Positions 11,679 to 23,064 are shown, counted from the stretch's first letter. The stretch is 64,000 nucleotides of DNA from Pseudoips prasinana (GCA_951640165.1 OX621253.1:26445469-26509468); one strand, 5' to 3'. Translations and numbers: made by a program. The notes: generated by a model not told the origin, from the sequence alone.

Positions 11679-13149
11679 ATGAGTTATACTCTAAGTGAAT
11701 ATGCAGAAATGCATTATTTTTATGGAGTTTCACAAGGAAACGGCCATGAAGCAGCACGACTTTACCGCGATCAACTTCAACGACGTGGTGGGCCGCAACC
11801 TGTGCATTATCACGACCATCGTGTTTTTGTAAACACGCATAATGCGTTTATGGAAGGCCGTATTCCTGGTCAGCGCGGTAATAGTGAATGAATCCCACGA
11901 GTTGATCCGGATCGTCAAGAAAGAGTGCTCCAAGAAGTACAAAGAAATCCTTCCACGAGTACGAGAAGAATGGCTCGTGCTCTGGACATCCCTAGGTCAT
12001 CTATCCAGGACATACTTCGTAATGAAGAATAAAATACACTTTATTGTACACAAAAAATAAAAGAACATTTAACAATGAAACATTAGTTGAAATGTACAAT
12101 GGGCGGTCTTATCGCATAAAGCGATTTCTTCCAGACAACCTTTGGATGGATAGGAATGAAATGTGTAAAAATGCCGGGGATGGTGCAACAAAGTGTGGTA
12201 CATAGATAAATAAAAAAAGAAAGGAGATAATTAAAAAGGTATACTAAAAACTAAAAATATGTTAATGATCATATTATTATTATTACACATATACGTAAAT
12301 AAAATACTATATTATACTATACTATAAATATAATACTATATTAAAATACTATATCCAAATAAAATAAATTAATAATTATTATGATAGAGACAGATAGTGG
12401 TCTTTCACAAGTTTTTTGAAGCTAAGTATATTCTGAGAGCATCTAATACCACGCGTTCCACATCCAAAGAGTGCAAGCTTTACTGCCTACAGACTACCAG
12501 GCGCGCATTGAATTTTGCCAAACAATGCTAAGAAAAGAGCAAGAAGATCGATGAGTCTCGATTTGAGCGATGTGGAATATTTAATATTCATAATTACCAC
12601 ACGTGGACAATTGAAAACCCACACAGTAAGAGAGCGTCCAATTTGCAACACAGATTCAGTGTAAACATGTGGTCCGGTATCCTCGACGGCAAATTAATTG
12701 GACCGTTTGAACTTCCATCCAGACTTAATGGAGAAAGTTATAAACATTTTTTGGAAAATGATCTTCTAGTGCTGCTGGAAGATGTGATTCTTCAACTTCG
12801 ACGTAAGATGATATTTCAAAATGATGGCGCCCCGTGTCGCAACGCAAGTCCGACACTACTTGAATCGGACTTTCCCCAACAACAATGGATCGGGCGCAGC
12901 GGACCAATTAGGTGGCCCCCACGCTCGCCTGACCTCAACCCGATAGACTTTTTCATTTGGGGCTATTTCAAAGAAATTGCTTATGCCCGAGAATCTTCCA
13001 GTAAAGAAGAACTAAGACGGAATATTACAGAAGCCGAACGTGTTGTAAAAGAGAATAGGGAAGCTTTTAGCCGATTAAAAAACAATTTTCTAAGAAGATG
13101 TAGAATGTGCATTGCTGCTGGAGGTGGCCATTTTGAAAATCTTTTGTGA
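11679..13149 (+). pseudogene. DD41D mariner-like transposase (DUF4817-type N terminus)
   Basis: The N terminus from ATG 11679 reads MSYTLSEYAEMHYFYGVSQGNGHEAARLY, the helix-turn-helix seen in DUF4817 proteins, and continues in other frames to ARALDIPRSSIQDIL (about 12000). An AT-rich stretch at 12190-12430 has no sense and replaces part of the gene. Sense returns at about 12550 with DESRFERCGIFN (first Asp). The frame 12643-13149 then carries FQNDGAPCR (second Asp) and WIGRSGPIRWPPRSPDLNPIDFFIWG (third Asp). I count 40 residues between the last two Asps; relatives have 41, so one residue is lost. Dead copy. Confidence 0.8.
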
Positions 13150-15591
13150 ATGGAACAATAAATTGTATTTCACATTATCATGTCTGTTTTATTACAAAAC
13201 CTAGTAATTTGTTTGTTAGTTTCCAGCATTCTCCGTAAGAATCATAAAAAGACAAATAAAACTTGAAATGTTTAAAGCTTAGCTTCGCACGTGGCCCCCG
13301 TTTGAATGACAGAGATAGCAATAATTACGTATCTTGTCCTCGCGGTCGGCCCATTGTTATGCCAGGTAAATGGATTGCGGTCACTTTTGCTAGGTATCTA
13401 CGCTCCACGAGAATAAACCGGGCAAAATTATTAAACTTAAAATTTAATTAATAAGACCGTGGTAGTTTCTCCTTAAATCTTAACTTTCCTGCAGTAATTG
13501 TTGGTTATGTAACAAATTATTTTAACGATAGCTATTATAAATCATCAAAAAAAATGTTACATTAAGATGGACTATTTTAAGATTTTCCACCTTGCTGTCT
13601 TTGAAGCCCGATTCTAGCAAAAGTAGCGTATTAAGTACTCCGTTTTTTAAATGTTTATGATTGCTGACAGTTTGGCGCATTTTTTAGGCATACGCAGGAA
13701 TTATGAAACAATCTGTTTCGATTTTTAATTTTAGTTTTTAAATTTTTGGTCATAATTCACTTAACGTATTTTTTTCTCTTGAGACTAACTTTTCCAAAAC
13801 TTACATCAAAGTTACTAAGCTGATTATATGCATAAAAGTACAACTCATGGAGATAGTGTTGCAAATAAAACCGTGAAAAAGTCTTAAACTTTTTATTTTA
13901 GAATTTTTTGAAGTTAGTCTGGTCGAAAATTATCAGAAACTAGCTGACCCGACAGACCTTGTCCTGTCTTAACGATGACTATTAACGCACGCTATCTGTC
14001 AATACTATGTCAAATAAAAAAAAGTTACATTAAAAAAGGTTATATTGTCCAAAGCGCTAAGGTTAGATTAGAAATAATATTTGGTTGTGAAGTATTCTTA
14101 AATTTTCTTATTTTCCGCGCAATTTTAATTCTTTTTTTTACATAAGAACCTTCTCCTGACAATAACAAACACAATAAAAAAAGAAGTAGTGAAATCGGTC
14201 CAGCCGTTCACGCGTGATAGACCAGGGTCGATAATTTTTAAAACCAAAACAAATAATAGTAGGATGAAACCCATTAGAAAAGGAGGGGAATATTATAAAA
14301 ATGAAAGGAAAAATAATTTACGGGCGATCTGAGGTCGGGAAGGGGATGGGGTGAGTTTTTAAGGGTAAAAAACGGTTTTTCTCGATTTCCGGCAAAACTA
14401 AAAGTCCTATCGAAAAAAGTCAAATCGCAAAGTTGTAGGTAATAAAAAGATCAATAACTTTTGTATTTACACTTTTTTCACATAACCTCAAAATATATAC
14501 GAAAACTTCAAAAAACCAAGTTTTTGGTTTTTTATTTTTATCTTTTACAATTTTTTTTCTTTTTTAACGAAATTTGGTGAAAACTTACCTTTTTATGTCT
14601 CAAATACGCTGTAATTTATTTGATTAAAAATATTCATTTTTTCACCTTATTTTTTAATTAATATCGAAAAAACACCCTAATTTTCAATCGAAAAGTCACC
14701 CGTCAAAATATCAGCTTTTTTCAAAAAGTTGGTATGTTTTCTGTTCGTTGAAATGTCTACTTTCCGATGGTGAAAAAAAAATATATATTACTATAGTAAA
14801 TCTTCTCAGAAAATGCAACAAAATAAAAAAATATTTTTGAATTATTATAAAAAAATTTGAGCTATTTATTAAAATTAACACTTTAATTACTCGAAAAACA
14901 TTAGATTACATGTTACCTTGATAAAAAAAAAATGTAAATAAAAATATACTACTATAATTAACAAACAAATAAGTTAATAAAATTAATATTATCTACAATA
15001 TTTGGAAGAAGTTGTCGAATCTTCTTTAAATTATATGCGTAGATGTCTATTTATATTTTAAGATAAATTATATACCTGAGTGACCTACGAAAAAAAGTAG
15101 CCCAGGTATTTCATGGAGAAGTGGGGAAGAGGCTAGGCGGGTCTGGGTCTTACTACATACATACTAATAATAATCTCCTCAATTTTGCACATACAAATTT
15201 AGTTAATCCCATGAAAATACATATATTTCAAAGTACATAAAAAATATATTAAAAATCTATAAAAAAATATATAAAATATATATCGTAAATACACACATCA
15301 ACAAAGTCTAGGGATACGTTATTTTGAAATCAAACATGGCTTTATTGTTTAAAACCTATTTAGTTTCCTTAAAAAGTTTATTTACAGATTTAAACCTTGT
15401 CTATTCTTTATTCAAAATTTAAAAATTAAAATGAGAAACAAATGAAAACACGCAAAGCACAGCGCAATCTTGAGTTGTATCTAATTTCAAGAAGTTGCAT
15501 TAAAATTTTTTTTGCGTGTTAATTGAAGAAAACCTGATAAATTGTTTTATTTTCTTTTCTCAATTGGTTGTGTAAGCTTTTTAGCGTCATG

Positions 15592-16614
15592 CCACGCCAT
15601 CATTTGAGTCGAGATGAAATGTTACGGGCAGTTAGCATGTTACAAAACGGTGCTATTCAACGCGTCGTTGCTGAGTCTCTGGGCACAAGCCAAAATGTGG
15701 TATCCAGGCTGTGGTCACGTTATCGCGCTACTGGAGATGTGGCAGAACGGCACACAGGTAGATATCGTGTTACCACTCAGAGACAGGATCGATTTCTCCA
15801 AATGACCGCCAGAAGACTACCCAATATCACAGCGATGCAACTAGTGCAAAGGCTCCAGGAGGGTCAGCAGCTGCTGGTGAGCGACCAAACCGTGCGAAGG
15901 AGGCTGCATGAAGTTGGTCTTCATGCTCGCAGACCGCTACGAGTCCCAGCGCTGCGACGTGGCAATCGCGGTAGGCGACTTTTATGGGCTCAAGAACATT
16001 TGACATGGAGTGATCAACAATGGTCATTGGTGCTGTTCACTGATGAGTCCCGCTATGGATTTCATCCAGATTCGAGACGAACACGCGTTTGGAGAACTCC
16101 AGGCAGGGTCAGCCGTCTCCGACATCCACAGGAGGTCCACTCTTACCAAGGCGGGACAATTATGGTGTGGGCAGGAATACGAATCGGCGGACGAACCCAA
16201 CTCATTTGGATTCAGGGCAGCATGACTGCCCATAGATACCGTGAGGAGGTAGTAGAACGTGTCATTGTCCCGCTCAGGGCCCTAACGGGGCAAGAATTTC
16301 AGCTCATACATGACAATGCACCTTCCCATACAGCGCGGCTGGTGAGGGCCGCCCTTCGAGAACACGATGTTCAGGTATTAGATTGGCCTCCACAGTCGCC
16401 AGACTTAAACCCAATTGAACACGCCTGGGACATGTTACAGCGAAGAGCATTGAGGGATTTTCCGCCCAACTTGACAACAGAAGAACAACTTTTCGAACAT
16501 TTAAAAAGAACTTGGGACTGCATACCCCAGCAAGACATTGACACCTTAATTTTAAGTATGGAAAATCGTTGCCGCTGTGTGATTAATGTTAGAGGAGGAA
16601 ATACCGATTACTGA
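15592..16614 (+). CDS. Tc1 transposase, DD34E, intact
   Basis: The frame is open from 15568, but MPRHHLSRDEMLRAV at 15592 is the natural start, giving 340 residues, normal for Tc1. N-terminal paired-like helix-turn-helix DNA-binding domain (residues about 1-110) with a GRYR AT-hook-like turn near residue 57. Catalytic motifs: FTDESRYGF (first Asp), IHDNAPSHTARL (second Asp) and QSPDLNPIEHAWD (Glu), with exactly 34 residues between second Asp and Glu. No stop or frameshift. The product cuts and pastes DNA at TA sites. Its codon and base use is richer in G+C than its surroundings, in line with a recently arrived element. Confidence 0.92.
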   Translation, partial: PRHHLSRDEMLRAVSMLQNGAIQRVVAESLGTSQNVVSRLWSRYRATGDVAERHTGRYRVTTQRQDRFLQMTARRLPNITAMQLVQRLQEGQQLLVSDQTVRRRLHEVGLHARRPLRVPALRRGNRGRRLLWAQEHLTWSDQQWSLVLFTDESRYGFHPDSRRTRVWRTPGRVSRLRHPQEVHSYQGGTIMVWAGIRIGGRTQLIWIQGSMTAHRYREEVVERVIVPLRALTGQEFQLIHDNAPSHTARLVRAALREHDVQVLDWPPQSPDLNPIEHAWDMLQRRALRDFPPNLTTEEQLFEHLKRTWDCIPQQDIDTLILSMENRCRCVINVRGGNTDY

Positions 16615-17335
16615 TTATCAGATTTGGTAAGATTTTTATTCATTTAATTCGATTGAATAATTTTATAAGAATAAAATGTTTTTGTTCACTCAGTAATTTT
16701 CTATGGCTTAATTAATTTAAGACTTTTATTAATTAGAAAAACAAAATCGCATCGTGTTGTTAATGTTTAAATATCGGCCATGAAATTATCTTTAATTCTT
16801 CCATTTACAGTCATAACAAAATGTTTATAGTTTTCTAGATAATCAATGAAATGTTCAATATCCCTAGATTGTGTTGATGTGTGTATATTTTTAATAACAA
16901 AAGTTTGGCCGATTTTCATATATATTTTATACATTTCAAATATATTTCAGATATATTCAAAATATATGAAATATACATGAAAATCAGCCAAAAGTTAGTT
17001 ATTATAAATATATTTACTATACATATTTTTTATATGTTTATAAATAGATTTCTTCATTTTTCATTTTAAATAGATTTCTTTCATATATTTTTGTTTAAAA
17101 ATATTGTAATGAATAACGTAATCAGAATAAAGTATCGACATTTAATTGTACGATTTTTGCATTTTCTGAGAAGATTTACTATAGTAACATATATATTTTT
17201 TTTCACCATCGGAAAGTAGCGATTTCAACGAACAGAAAACATACTAACTTTTTGAAAAAAGCTGATATTTTGACGGGTGACTTTTCGATTGAAAATTAGG
17301 GTGTTTTTTCGATATTAATTAAAAAATAAGGTGAA

Positions 17336-17395
17336 AAAATTAATATTCAATAATATTCAATAATATTCAATAATATTCAATATATTTCAATATAT
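17336..17395. repeat. TAATATTCAA minisatellite in right Tc1 TIR
   Basis: About five tandem copies of TAATATTCAA. The matching place in the left TIR (near 14625) has a single copy, so the array expanded after the arms were copied. Confidence 0.8.
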
Positions 17396-17913
17396 AATAT
17401 AAATCAAATAAATTACAGCGTATTCGAGACATAAAAAGGTGAGTTTTCACCAAATTTCGTTAAAAAAGAAAAAAAATTGTAAAAGATAAAAATAAAAAAC
17501 CAAAAACTTGGTTTTTTGAAGTTTTCGTATAAATTTTGAGGTTATGTGAAAAAAGTGTAAATACAAAAGTTTTAGATCTTTTTATTACCTACAACTTTGC
17601 GATTTGACTTTTTTCGATAGGACTTTTAGTTTTGCCGGAAATCGAGAAAAACCGTTTTTTACCCTTAAAAACTCACCCCCATCCCCTTCCCGACCTCAGA
17701 TCGCCCGTAAATTATTTTTCCTTTCATTTTTATAATATTCTCCTCCTTTTCTAATGGGTTTCATCCTACTATTATTTTTTTCACTTTTTATTATTTTTAA
17801 AGGCTTCTACCCTGGTCTATGATGTCGTGACAACGGAAAACGGGTTTCATTTTTATATATATAGATTATAAAAAAAAAATCATAACTCGAAAACCACGAA
17901 AAATCGCGGAACA

Positions 17914-18225
17914 TACATGTGGGTGTTTCAGATACCCCGCGACACGAGGTATCAAATATTTTTGTTTGGACGTCAATCTACCGGCCTCCCTGTTATTTGG
18001 GCAGATATCGATTTACAAGAGGTTTCTACATTAGTGTCACCAACGGCTATAGCTATAGCTGAGATTCAGAGGTACTTAAATATTACTATTATCCAGAAAC
18101 GCAAGTCCCAAGTGGCGTATGCATTTTTTGTACCCTAACCTCAGTATATTATTTAAACAGCATTGTTGATTAATGGCCACATCAGTACCCTGTGAAAGAA
18201 TGTTGAGAAAAAATGATGTTCTTTA
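17914..18225 (+). pseudogene. hAT-A transposase, C-terminal part
   Basis: Frames give AEIQRYLNITIIQKRKSQ, then YPNLSILFKQHC and MATSVPCERMLRKND (18171-18220), the hAT C-terminal dimerisation motif (ATSVPSERVFS in relatives). It continues the gene broken at 10838, so about 7.07 kb of inserted DNA separates the two halves. Confidence 0.75.
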
Positions 18226-18410
18226 TTTGTGCAATAATTATCATACAAAATATATGACTTAACATATAACATGTAACAGTTCCTAACAAAATGTAACAAT
18301 TGACAACATTTGTGAGTACATGTTTTTATGTTACAAAATGTTTACAAACATTTTCTGACGGCAATGTGGGAGCACCATAGCATTAAGTACCATTTGTTTA
18401 TTTCAGCATG

Positions 18411-19110
18411 GGTCGAAACACAATAGGTCGACAAGCCCGTAAAAATAGTTATCAAACGGAAGCAGCTATTAAAAAAGCAATGTACATTTGTCGGAGCTGA
18501 GTATTAGAAAAACAGCCAAAGCAGCCAGTCTTCCCTATCCAACACTGCGAAGATACATTAAGAGATATCGCAACTATCCGTCATGTAGATTGGAGCCGCA
18601 TTACGATGCAAGCATTTAATGATATACAAGAAGACAGCATTAAGGAGTAATAAATGAATTGTGCACATTTTTTTTGGCCTTACTTCGAACAACTGCTGCC
18701 GAAGGTTTGAAGATTGCCTACCAAATGGCAGTAATTAACAAAATTGAAATGCAGCCATCGTGGAAAGTTCGTGACATGGCAGGTCGAGATTGGATAAGGG
18801 GGTTTAGGCAAGACATCCTGAATTGTCAGTAAAAAGCCTGAGGCTTGAAGTATGGCATGAGCTACAGCATTTAATAAAATGAACGTGCAAAAACTTATCA
18901 AAATCTTTAAAAAAAAATTACCACTGCTCACCATCCTTTGCTAATGGAAGCCGAATTTATAATTTTGATGAAACCTCTACCACCACTGTGCAACGACCTC
19001 ATAAAGTTTGGCAGCTAAAGGACACAGTGTCTGTAAAGCCACAAGTGGTGAACGTGGAACGCTTGTTATAACTTGCTGCATTGCGAATGCGATTGGCCAG
19101 GCCATAGGGG
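18411..19110 (+). pseudogene. pogo/jerky-like transposase remnant 1
   Basis: A TTTATTTCAG acceptor precedes MGRNTIGRQARKNSYQTEAAIKKAM, then in other frames SIRKTAKAASLPYPTLRRYIKRYRN, the psq/CENP-B helix-turn-helix. Further on, KPEA..MA.ATAFNKMNVQKL and FSANRIYNFDETSTTTVQRPH (about 18935-19000) hold the first catalytic Asp of the DDE_1 fold; KATSGERGTLVITCCIANAIGQAI ends the sense. The rest of the DDE domain is missing. It shares the motif order of the pogo-like gene at 60871-61760, but is a different copy. Confidence 0.7.
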
Positions 19111-19244
19111 ACCCTAGGTCTGAGGAGAAATGGCGAAAGGCTATTTTTTTGTAATGAAACTACAACTAAAAAAAATGAGCCTGTTCATGAATCAACTATC
19201 TTCTCACTTCTATGTTAAATTTGGTTTTTATCTGAATTCTTGCT

Positions 19245-20600
19245 AGGTACAACATTTATTTTGTTTGTTGTCGAGGTGTGGAGTGATTATAAAAATAATT
19301 GTAAGAAGAAGTATGCCAAAATTAATAAGGCTGCTAGTGGCACCGGTGGAGGGCCAGCACTCCAACTATCATTGACTGACTTGGAAGACAAGGTCATGCA
19401 TATAATTGGAGTGCAAGCAGCTACCGGTATGGCAGTGGTTAAAGAAGCTGGATTTGATGAGGTTAGCAATATTTTTTATTCACATTTCAGGTTTACAAAT
19501 TAGATACTTGATTAGATTTATTTTTATTGCATTCAAGTCAGTTACATATTTTATGAACATTATAACTTTGAAAACAAAAGTTATATAAAGGGTAGGCCGT
19601 ATGGTCAATCCCAATATCTTACAAACTTTGGGTGCACAGATTTGAATATATAAATTTTATGAGCTAGTAAGTATTTAATTTAATAATATGTATTTAAAGT
19701 AAAGCTCAACCAATGGTTGATGTACCTACTACAAGCAGTTATGATATAGGTACAAATCCACATTTTTATAGTAAAAAATAAAATAAAATCTTTTTATTTC
19801 AGACACTTGGCCCATAATATTGTTAGTAAATTACATCTTAAAAACTATGTTAGTAATAAAAAGGAATTAATTTAATTTAAATATCTGCCACATTCTGGGG
19901 CTCCAGGTACACGCACTTGTACTTGAACCCAGTGCCCCAGAATGGGACTGTCTATCTTCTGACTGAGGACGTTCAGGATGGTGTTGGGGCTCCCACGAAA
20001 CATCAGCGAAGCGACCCGGCGCCGCAGCACCGTGTGAAAGCCGTCTGTGTGGGCGTGCGCAAACATCGCAGACTCACTACAGAAGCGTGGGAGCCCCACC
20101 ACCATCCTGAACGTCGTTCATAATGATTTAATATAAAATTTGTAGTAACATCTCGAATTTGAAGGCATTAAATTTGATAAATACCTAGTTGACTATTTTA
20201 TAGATTGGAATACTCCGGGTACAAGCAGCCAACCAACAAAACCCCATTCTCAACCACCACCGGCAGAGGCGTCCTCACCACCGTCACCAACTGAGGCCCG
20301 TCCTCCATCTCCACCAGTTATCCCAGTGGATGAAGAATGGAAGCCCCCACCCCAAAAAAAATTAAGAAAGATGTTACAAAACTATTTATTGAAAGTGATA
20401 GAAAGGCAAGGGAGTTCGCTAGGCAGCGTGATAGAGAGTACGATTCGTTGGAAAAGAAACGGTTGCATGTACGGAATGAGGAATTGAGAGTTAGAGAGTA
20501 CGAGATATGAGAAAGGATACGACAGAGATGTAGAGCTACAGTTGCAGGCTCAGTGGCTGGAGTTTATGAAAGAGGCAATGCAAGTTATTGTTAGGTATTT
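19245..20600 (+). pseudogene. Harbinger partner gene remnant (Myb/SANT-like)
   Basis: Exon 1 (about 19245-19466) reads VWSDYKNNCKKKYAKINKAASGTGGGPALQLSLTDLEDKVMHIIG..., the region after the trihelix in Myb/SANT-like proteins encoded by Harbinger elements; GTGGGP and the following acidic helix are the markers. A GTTAGC donor follows GATGAG. Exon 2 starts after TTTTATAG near 20200 with DWNTPGTSSQP, a Pro-rich linker, WKPPPQKK, then, one frame away, a charged helix ending VREYE. The intron holds a LINE fragment. The N-terminal DNA-binding half is absent. No matching transposase is nearby. Confidence 0.6.
19872..20115 (-). pseudogene. LINE reverse transcriptase C-terminal fragment
   Basis: The minus frame reads VVGLPRFCSESAMFAHAHTDGFHTVLRRRVASLMFRGSPNTILNVL, the C-terminal part of an abundant lepidopteran non-LTR element. 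The same segment of the same family, in a longer copy, is at 55522-56428. Base composition is markedly G+C-rich against its surroundings. Inserted in the intron of the Harbinger partner remnant. Confidence 0.65.
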
Positions 20601-20617
20601 AGAAAAAAAACAATTAA

Positions 20618-23064
20618 CCCTTAACAGGAATCGTGGGTCAATTTGGACCCAACCAAAATAATAAAACCATATAACTTCGCAGCGTGCGACGCTAAAGTGT
20701 TGCGCGCCCGTGTATTCTCATTACGTCGCGAGGTGCGGCGGGGGCCGGACGTACGGCGCTTAAAAATTACTAGAAGAGCAGGTATGTACTAGCGCTGGGT
20801 CAATTTCGACCCACGATGCCAGTTGTGTGACTTTTTATTTTTGTTTTACAGATTTATTTTGTACTGTTTTAGGAACTTTATAGCAATAATGGCGATGAAT
20901 CTCGGGGAAAAGGAAATTGCAGAGCTTTTGGAAGATGAAATTGATTCGGAACCGGAAGATTTAAGCGATTTTCAGCCATGTGATGATGAGAACATAAGCA
21001 ATGATGAAAATTCGCCTCGTGAAATTTCTTCAGATTCGAGTGACTCTTCATCAGACCACGAGATTGTTGAAGAGGATGATCATCAGCCAACCAGTTCATA
21101 CTATCGAGGCAAAAATAGGTACAAGTGGTCCATTCATCCCCCCAGCAGCTCTAGGGTAAGAAGTCACAACATCATTACTCACTTACCTGGTATCATCGGT
21201 CCAGCTCGTGATAAACAAAACATGTCACCAATCGAATCATGGCAGTTGCTGATACCAGATGAAATGATTGAAGGTATATGCACTCACACTAACCAAAAAA
21301 TAACAGAATATTCTGAAAAATATAAGACAAAAGCATCCTACACTAATCTCACAAGTATGTTAGAAATGAAAGCATTCTTTGGATTATTACTGTTATCTGG
21401 TGTTTTCAAGTCTGGTCATGAAGATATCGAAAGTTTATGGGCAACTGATGGAACGGGCAGAGATATATTCAGAATCACAATGTGTGTAAAGCGTTTTTTG
21501 TTTTTGCTATCTGCTTTGAGATTTGATGATGTCAATTCTAGAGATGAAAGAAAAACTAACAATCGAGCTGCTCTAATCTCTGAAGTATTCGATAATTTTA
21601 TTCAGAATTGTCAAAAAAACTATAGCTGCTCTGAGTATTTGACAATTGACGAGATGCTTTGCCCTTTTAGAGGAAGGTGTATGTTTAGGATTTACATGAA
21701 ATCCAAGCCTGCTAAATATGGCATCAAGGTTATGTGCCTCTGTGACGCAAAAACTCACTATTTATATAATGCTTTTATTTATACGGGCAAAGAAGACTCT
21801 GGCCGAAGAAATAATGTTTCGATTCCTACACAAAATGTATTGCAACTTGCGGAACCTTTATTTGGAACTAACAGAAATATTACTGCTGATAATTGGTTTT
21901 CGTCTGTAGAGTTAGTTGACAAACTTCTCAAAAATGGTTTGACTTACGTGGGAACGATGCGCAAAAATAAGAGAGATATTCCACCAGAATTTCAAGCACA
22001 TAAGCAAAGGGCTATAGGATCTACCTTATTTGGTTTTGTGAAAGATAAAACATTGGCATCATACGTTCCAAAAAAAAATAAGAGTGTAATAATGATATCA
22101 TCAATGCACCATGACAATACAATCAACGAAGGTAGTGGAAAGCCTGAGATAATAGAATTTTATAATAGTACGAAAGGTGGTGTTGATGCTCTCGATCAAA
22201 AATGCGCGAATTATTCTGTATCTCGAAGAACTCAACGATGGCCATTTGTAATTTTTTGTGCAATACTGAACATTGCAAATGCGAATGCATTCGTTTTGTG
22301 GAAGGCATCAAATATTGGAAAGCGCATGAAACGTAATCAGTATATAAAACAAATTGGTCAAAGTTTGATACAGCCTTTAATTACAGAAAGAAAGAAGCAG
22401 TCTTCTAAATTTTCAATAGAATTGAGAAGTAGAATCGACAATTTCCTAGGACCAGTTGAAGAATCGCATAGCGACACTTCTTCCGCTTCTGCCGCTCAAA
22501 GTGGACCAAAAAAACGGAGAAGATGCTATATATGTGGCCCTAAGATTGATAACAAGCAATCGCAAAAATGTGATAAATGTTTAAAATTCACATGCAAAAG
22601 ACATTTTGAAAAAAAAAACGTTATGTATCAAGTGCCATGCTTAGTGTAGTAACTAAGACTGAATTATTTTATACTTTTAGATTAGGATGTCATTTTTTTT
22701 GTTTTTGAAGGATCTCGCAAGAAAGCTTTATTTTATATAAGGGGAAAATACGTAAAACCCCATAAAACACGTAGATGTCTTAATTTTTAATTTTTTATAT
22801 ATTTATTAGCGTTAAGAAGTGAGAGTGTCCTAAAATATGTTCAAACAGGGTACCTAAGACTAAATATAAAAAAAATACATTGTTTAATATTGTTACCAAA
22901 TAAAAGTTGATTTATATTATATAAAAAGGTTGTTTTATTACATTTCTAAACCATTTTTATGTTACTTATAACCATGTTATTAGTTATGGGGATTTATATC
23001 TTCTGGGTCTATGAAGACCCACGATTCCAGTTACGTTGATTGTATTATCGATTCCGGTTAAGGG
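20618..23064 (+). mobile_element. piggyBac element 2 (apparently complete)
   Basis: TTAA at 20614-20617 and 23065-23068. Both termini begin CCCTTAAC-M-GGAATCG (A at left, C at right). Subterminal sites of the form GGGTC-5 nt-GACCC occur at about 20634, 20794 and 23006, next to ATCGTGG or CCACGAT. Length 2,447 bp. Complete ends, target duplication and open transposase suggest a recent, possibly autonomous copy. Confidence 0.93.
20889..22649 (+). CDS. piggyBac transposase, intact
   Basis: The frame is open from 20823, but MAMNLGEKEIAELLEDE at 20889 is the likely start (586 residues); the upstream stretch is hydrophobic and unlike the family. Domains: acidic, Ser/Asp-rich leader (residues 1-75); DDD catalytic domain with LTIDEMLCPFRGR (first Asp), ITADNWFSSVEL (second Asp) and KGGVDALDQ (third Asp); basic nuclear-localisation-like KKRRR and a Cys-rich domain, CYICGPKI...QKCDKCLKFTCKRH, near the C terminus. 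Family length is about 560-610 residues. No stop or frameshift. The product is expected to excise and insert precisely at TTAA and to bind the subterminal GGGTC/GACCC sites; the latter is inference. Confidence 0.93.
   Translation: MAMNLGEKEIAELLEDEIDSEPEDLSDFQPCDDENISNDENSPREISSDSSDSSSDHEIVEEDDHQPTSSYYRGKNRYKWSIHPPSSSRVRSHNIITHLPGIIGPARDKQNMSPIESWQLLIPDEMIEGICTHTNQKITEYSEKYKTKASYTNLTSMLEMKAFFGLLLLSGVFKSGHEDIESLWATDGTGRDIFRITMCVKRFLFLLSALRFDDVNSRDERKTNNRAALISEVFDNFIQNCQKNYSCSEYLTIDEMLCPFRGRCMFRIYMKSKPAKYGIKVMCLCDAKTHYLYNAFIYTGKEDSGRRNNVSIPTQNVLQLAEPLFGTNRNITADNWFSSVELVDKLLKNGLTYVGTMRKNKRDIPPEFQAHKQRAIGSTLFGFVKDKTLASYVPKKNKSVIMISSMHHDNTINEGSGKPEIIEFYNSTKGGVDALDQKCANYSVSRRTQRWPFVIFCAILNIANANAFVLWKASNIGKRMKRNQYIKQIGQSLIQPLITERKKQSSKFSIELRSRIDNFLGPVEESHSDTSSASAAQSGPKKRRRCYICGPKIDNKQSQKCDKCLKFTCKRHFEKKNVMYQVPCLV

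Larger units (their letters stand above)
14220..17817 (+). mobile_element. Tc1 element with about 600-bp TIRs
   Basis: TA at 14218-14219 and 17818-17819 is the target duplication. Termini read GACCAGGGTCGATAATTTTT and, inward from the right, GACCAGGGTAGAAGCC. The TIRs extend to about 14823 on the left and start near 17150 on the right; long shared tracts include the GGGCGATCTGAGGTCGGGA block and the CTTCTCAGAAAATGCA block. Length 3,598 bp with one intact transposase. It is the innermost and youngest layer of the nest. A TAATATTCAA array has grown only in the right TIR (about 17336-17395). Confidence 0.9.
13940..17864. repeat. CTAGCTGACCC-type repeat split by Tc1
   Basis: Begins CTAGCTGACCCGACAGACC at 13940, contains GAAATCGGTCCAGCCGTTCACGCG near 14190-14213 and ends after the Tc1 with GGTTTCATTTTTATATATATAGATT (17843-17867). 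This head, the middle phrase and the TATATATAGAT tail match a short interspersed repeat common in insect genomes, probably the 3' part of an RTE-like element. Repeat DNA proper is 13940-14219 and 17820-17864. It interrupts the right TIR of the DD41D element. Confidence 0.65.
10838..17910 (+). mobile_element. DD41D mariner-like element with very long TIRs, itself interrupted
   Basis: Left terminal repeat 10838-11505 (from TCCGCTATTTTTCGTGG) is the inverted counterpart of 13280-13939 plus 17865-17910 (ending CCACGAAAAATCGCGGA). Each arm is about 660-700 bp, and long tracts such as GTCTTAAACTTTTTATTTTAG match. The right arm is split at 13939/17865 by a second repeat carrying a Tc1. Without the insertion the element is about 3.1 kb. 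It sits inside hAT-A. TIRs this long are unusual for a mariner relative. The exact first base and TA duplication could not be fixed. Confidence 0.8.
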
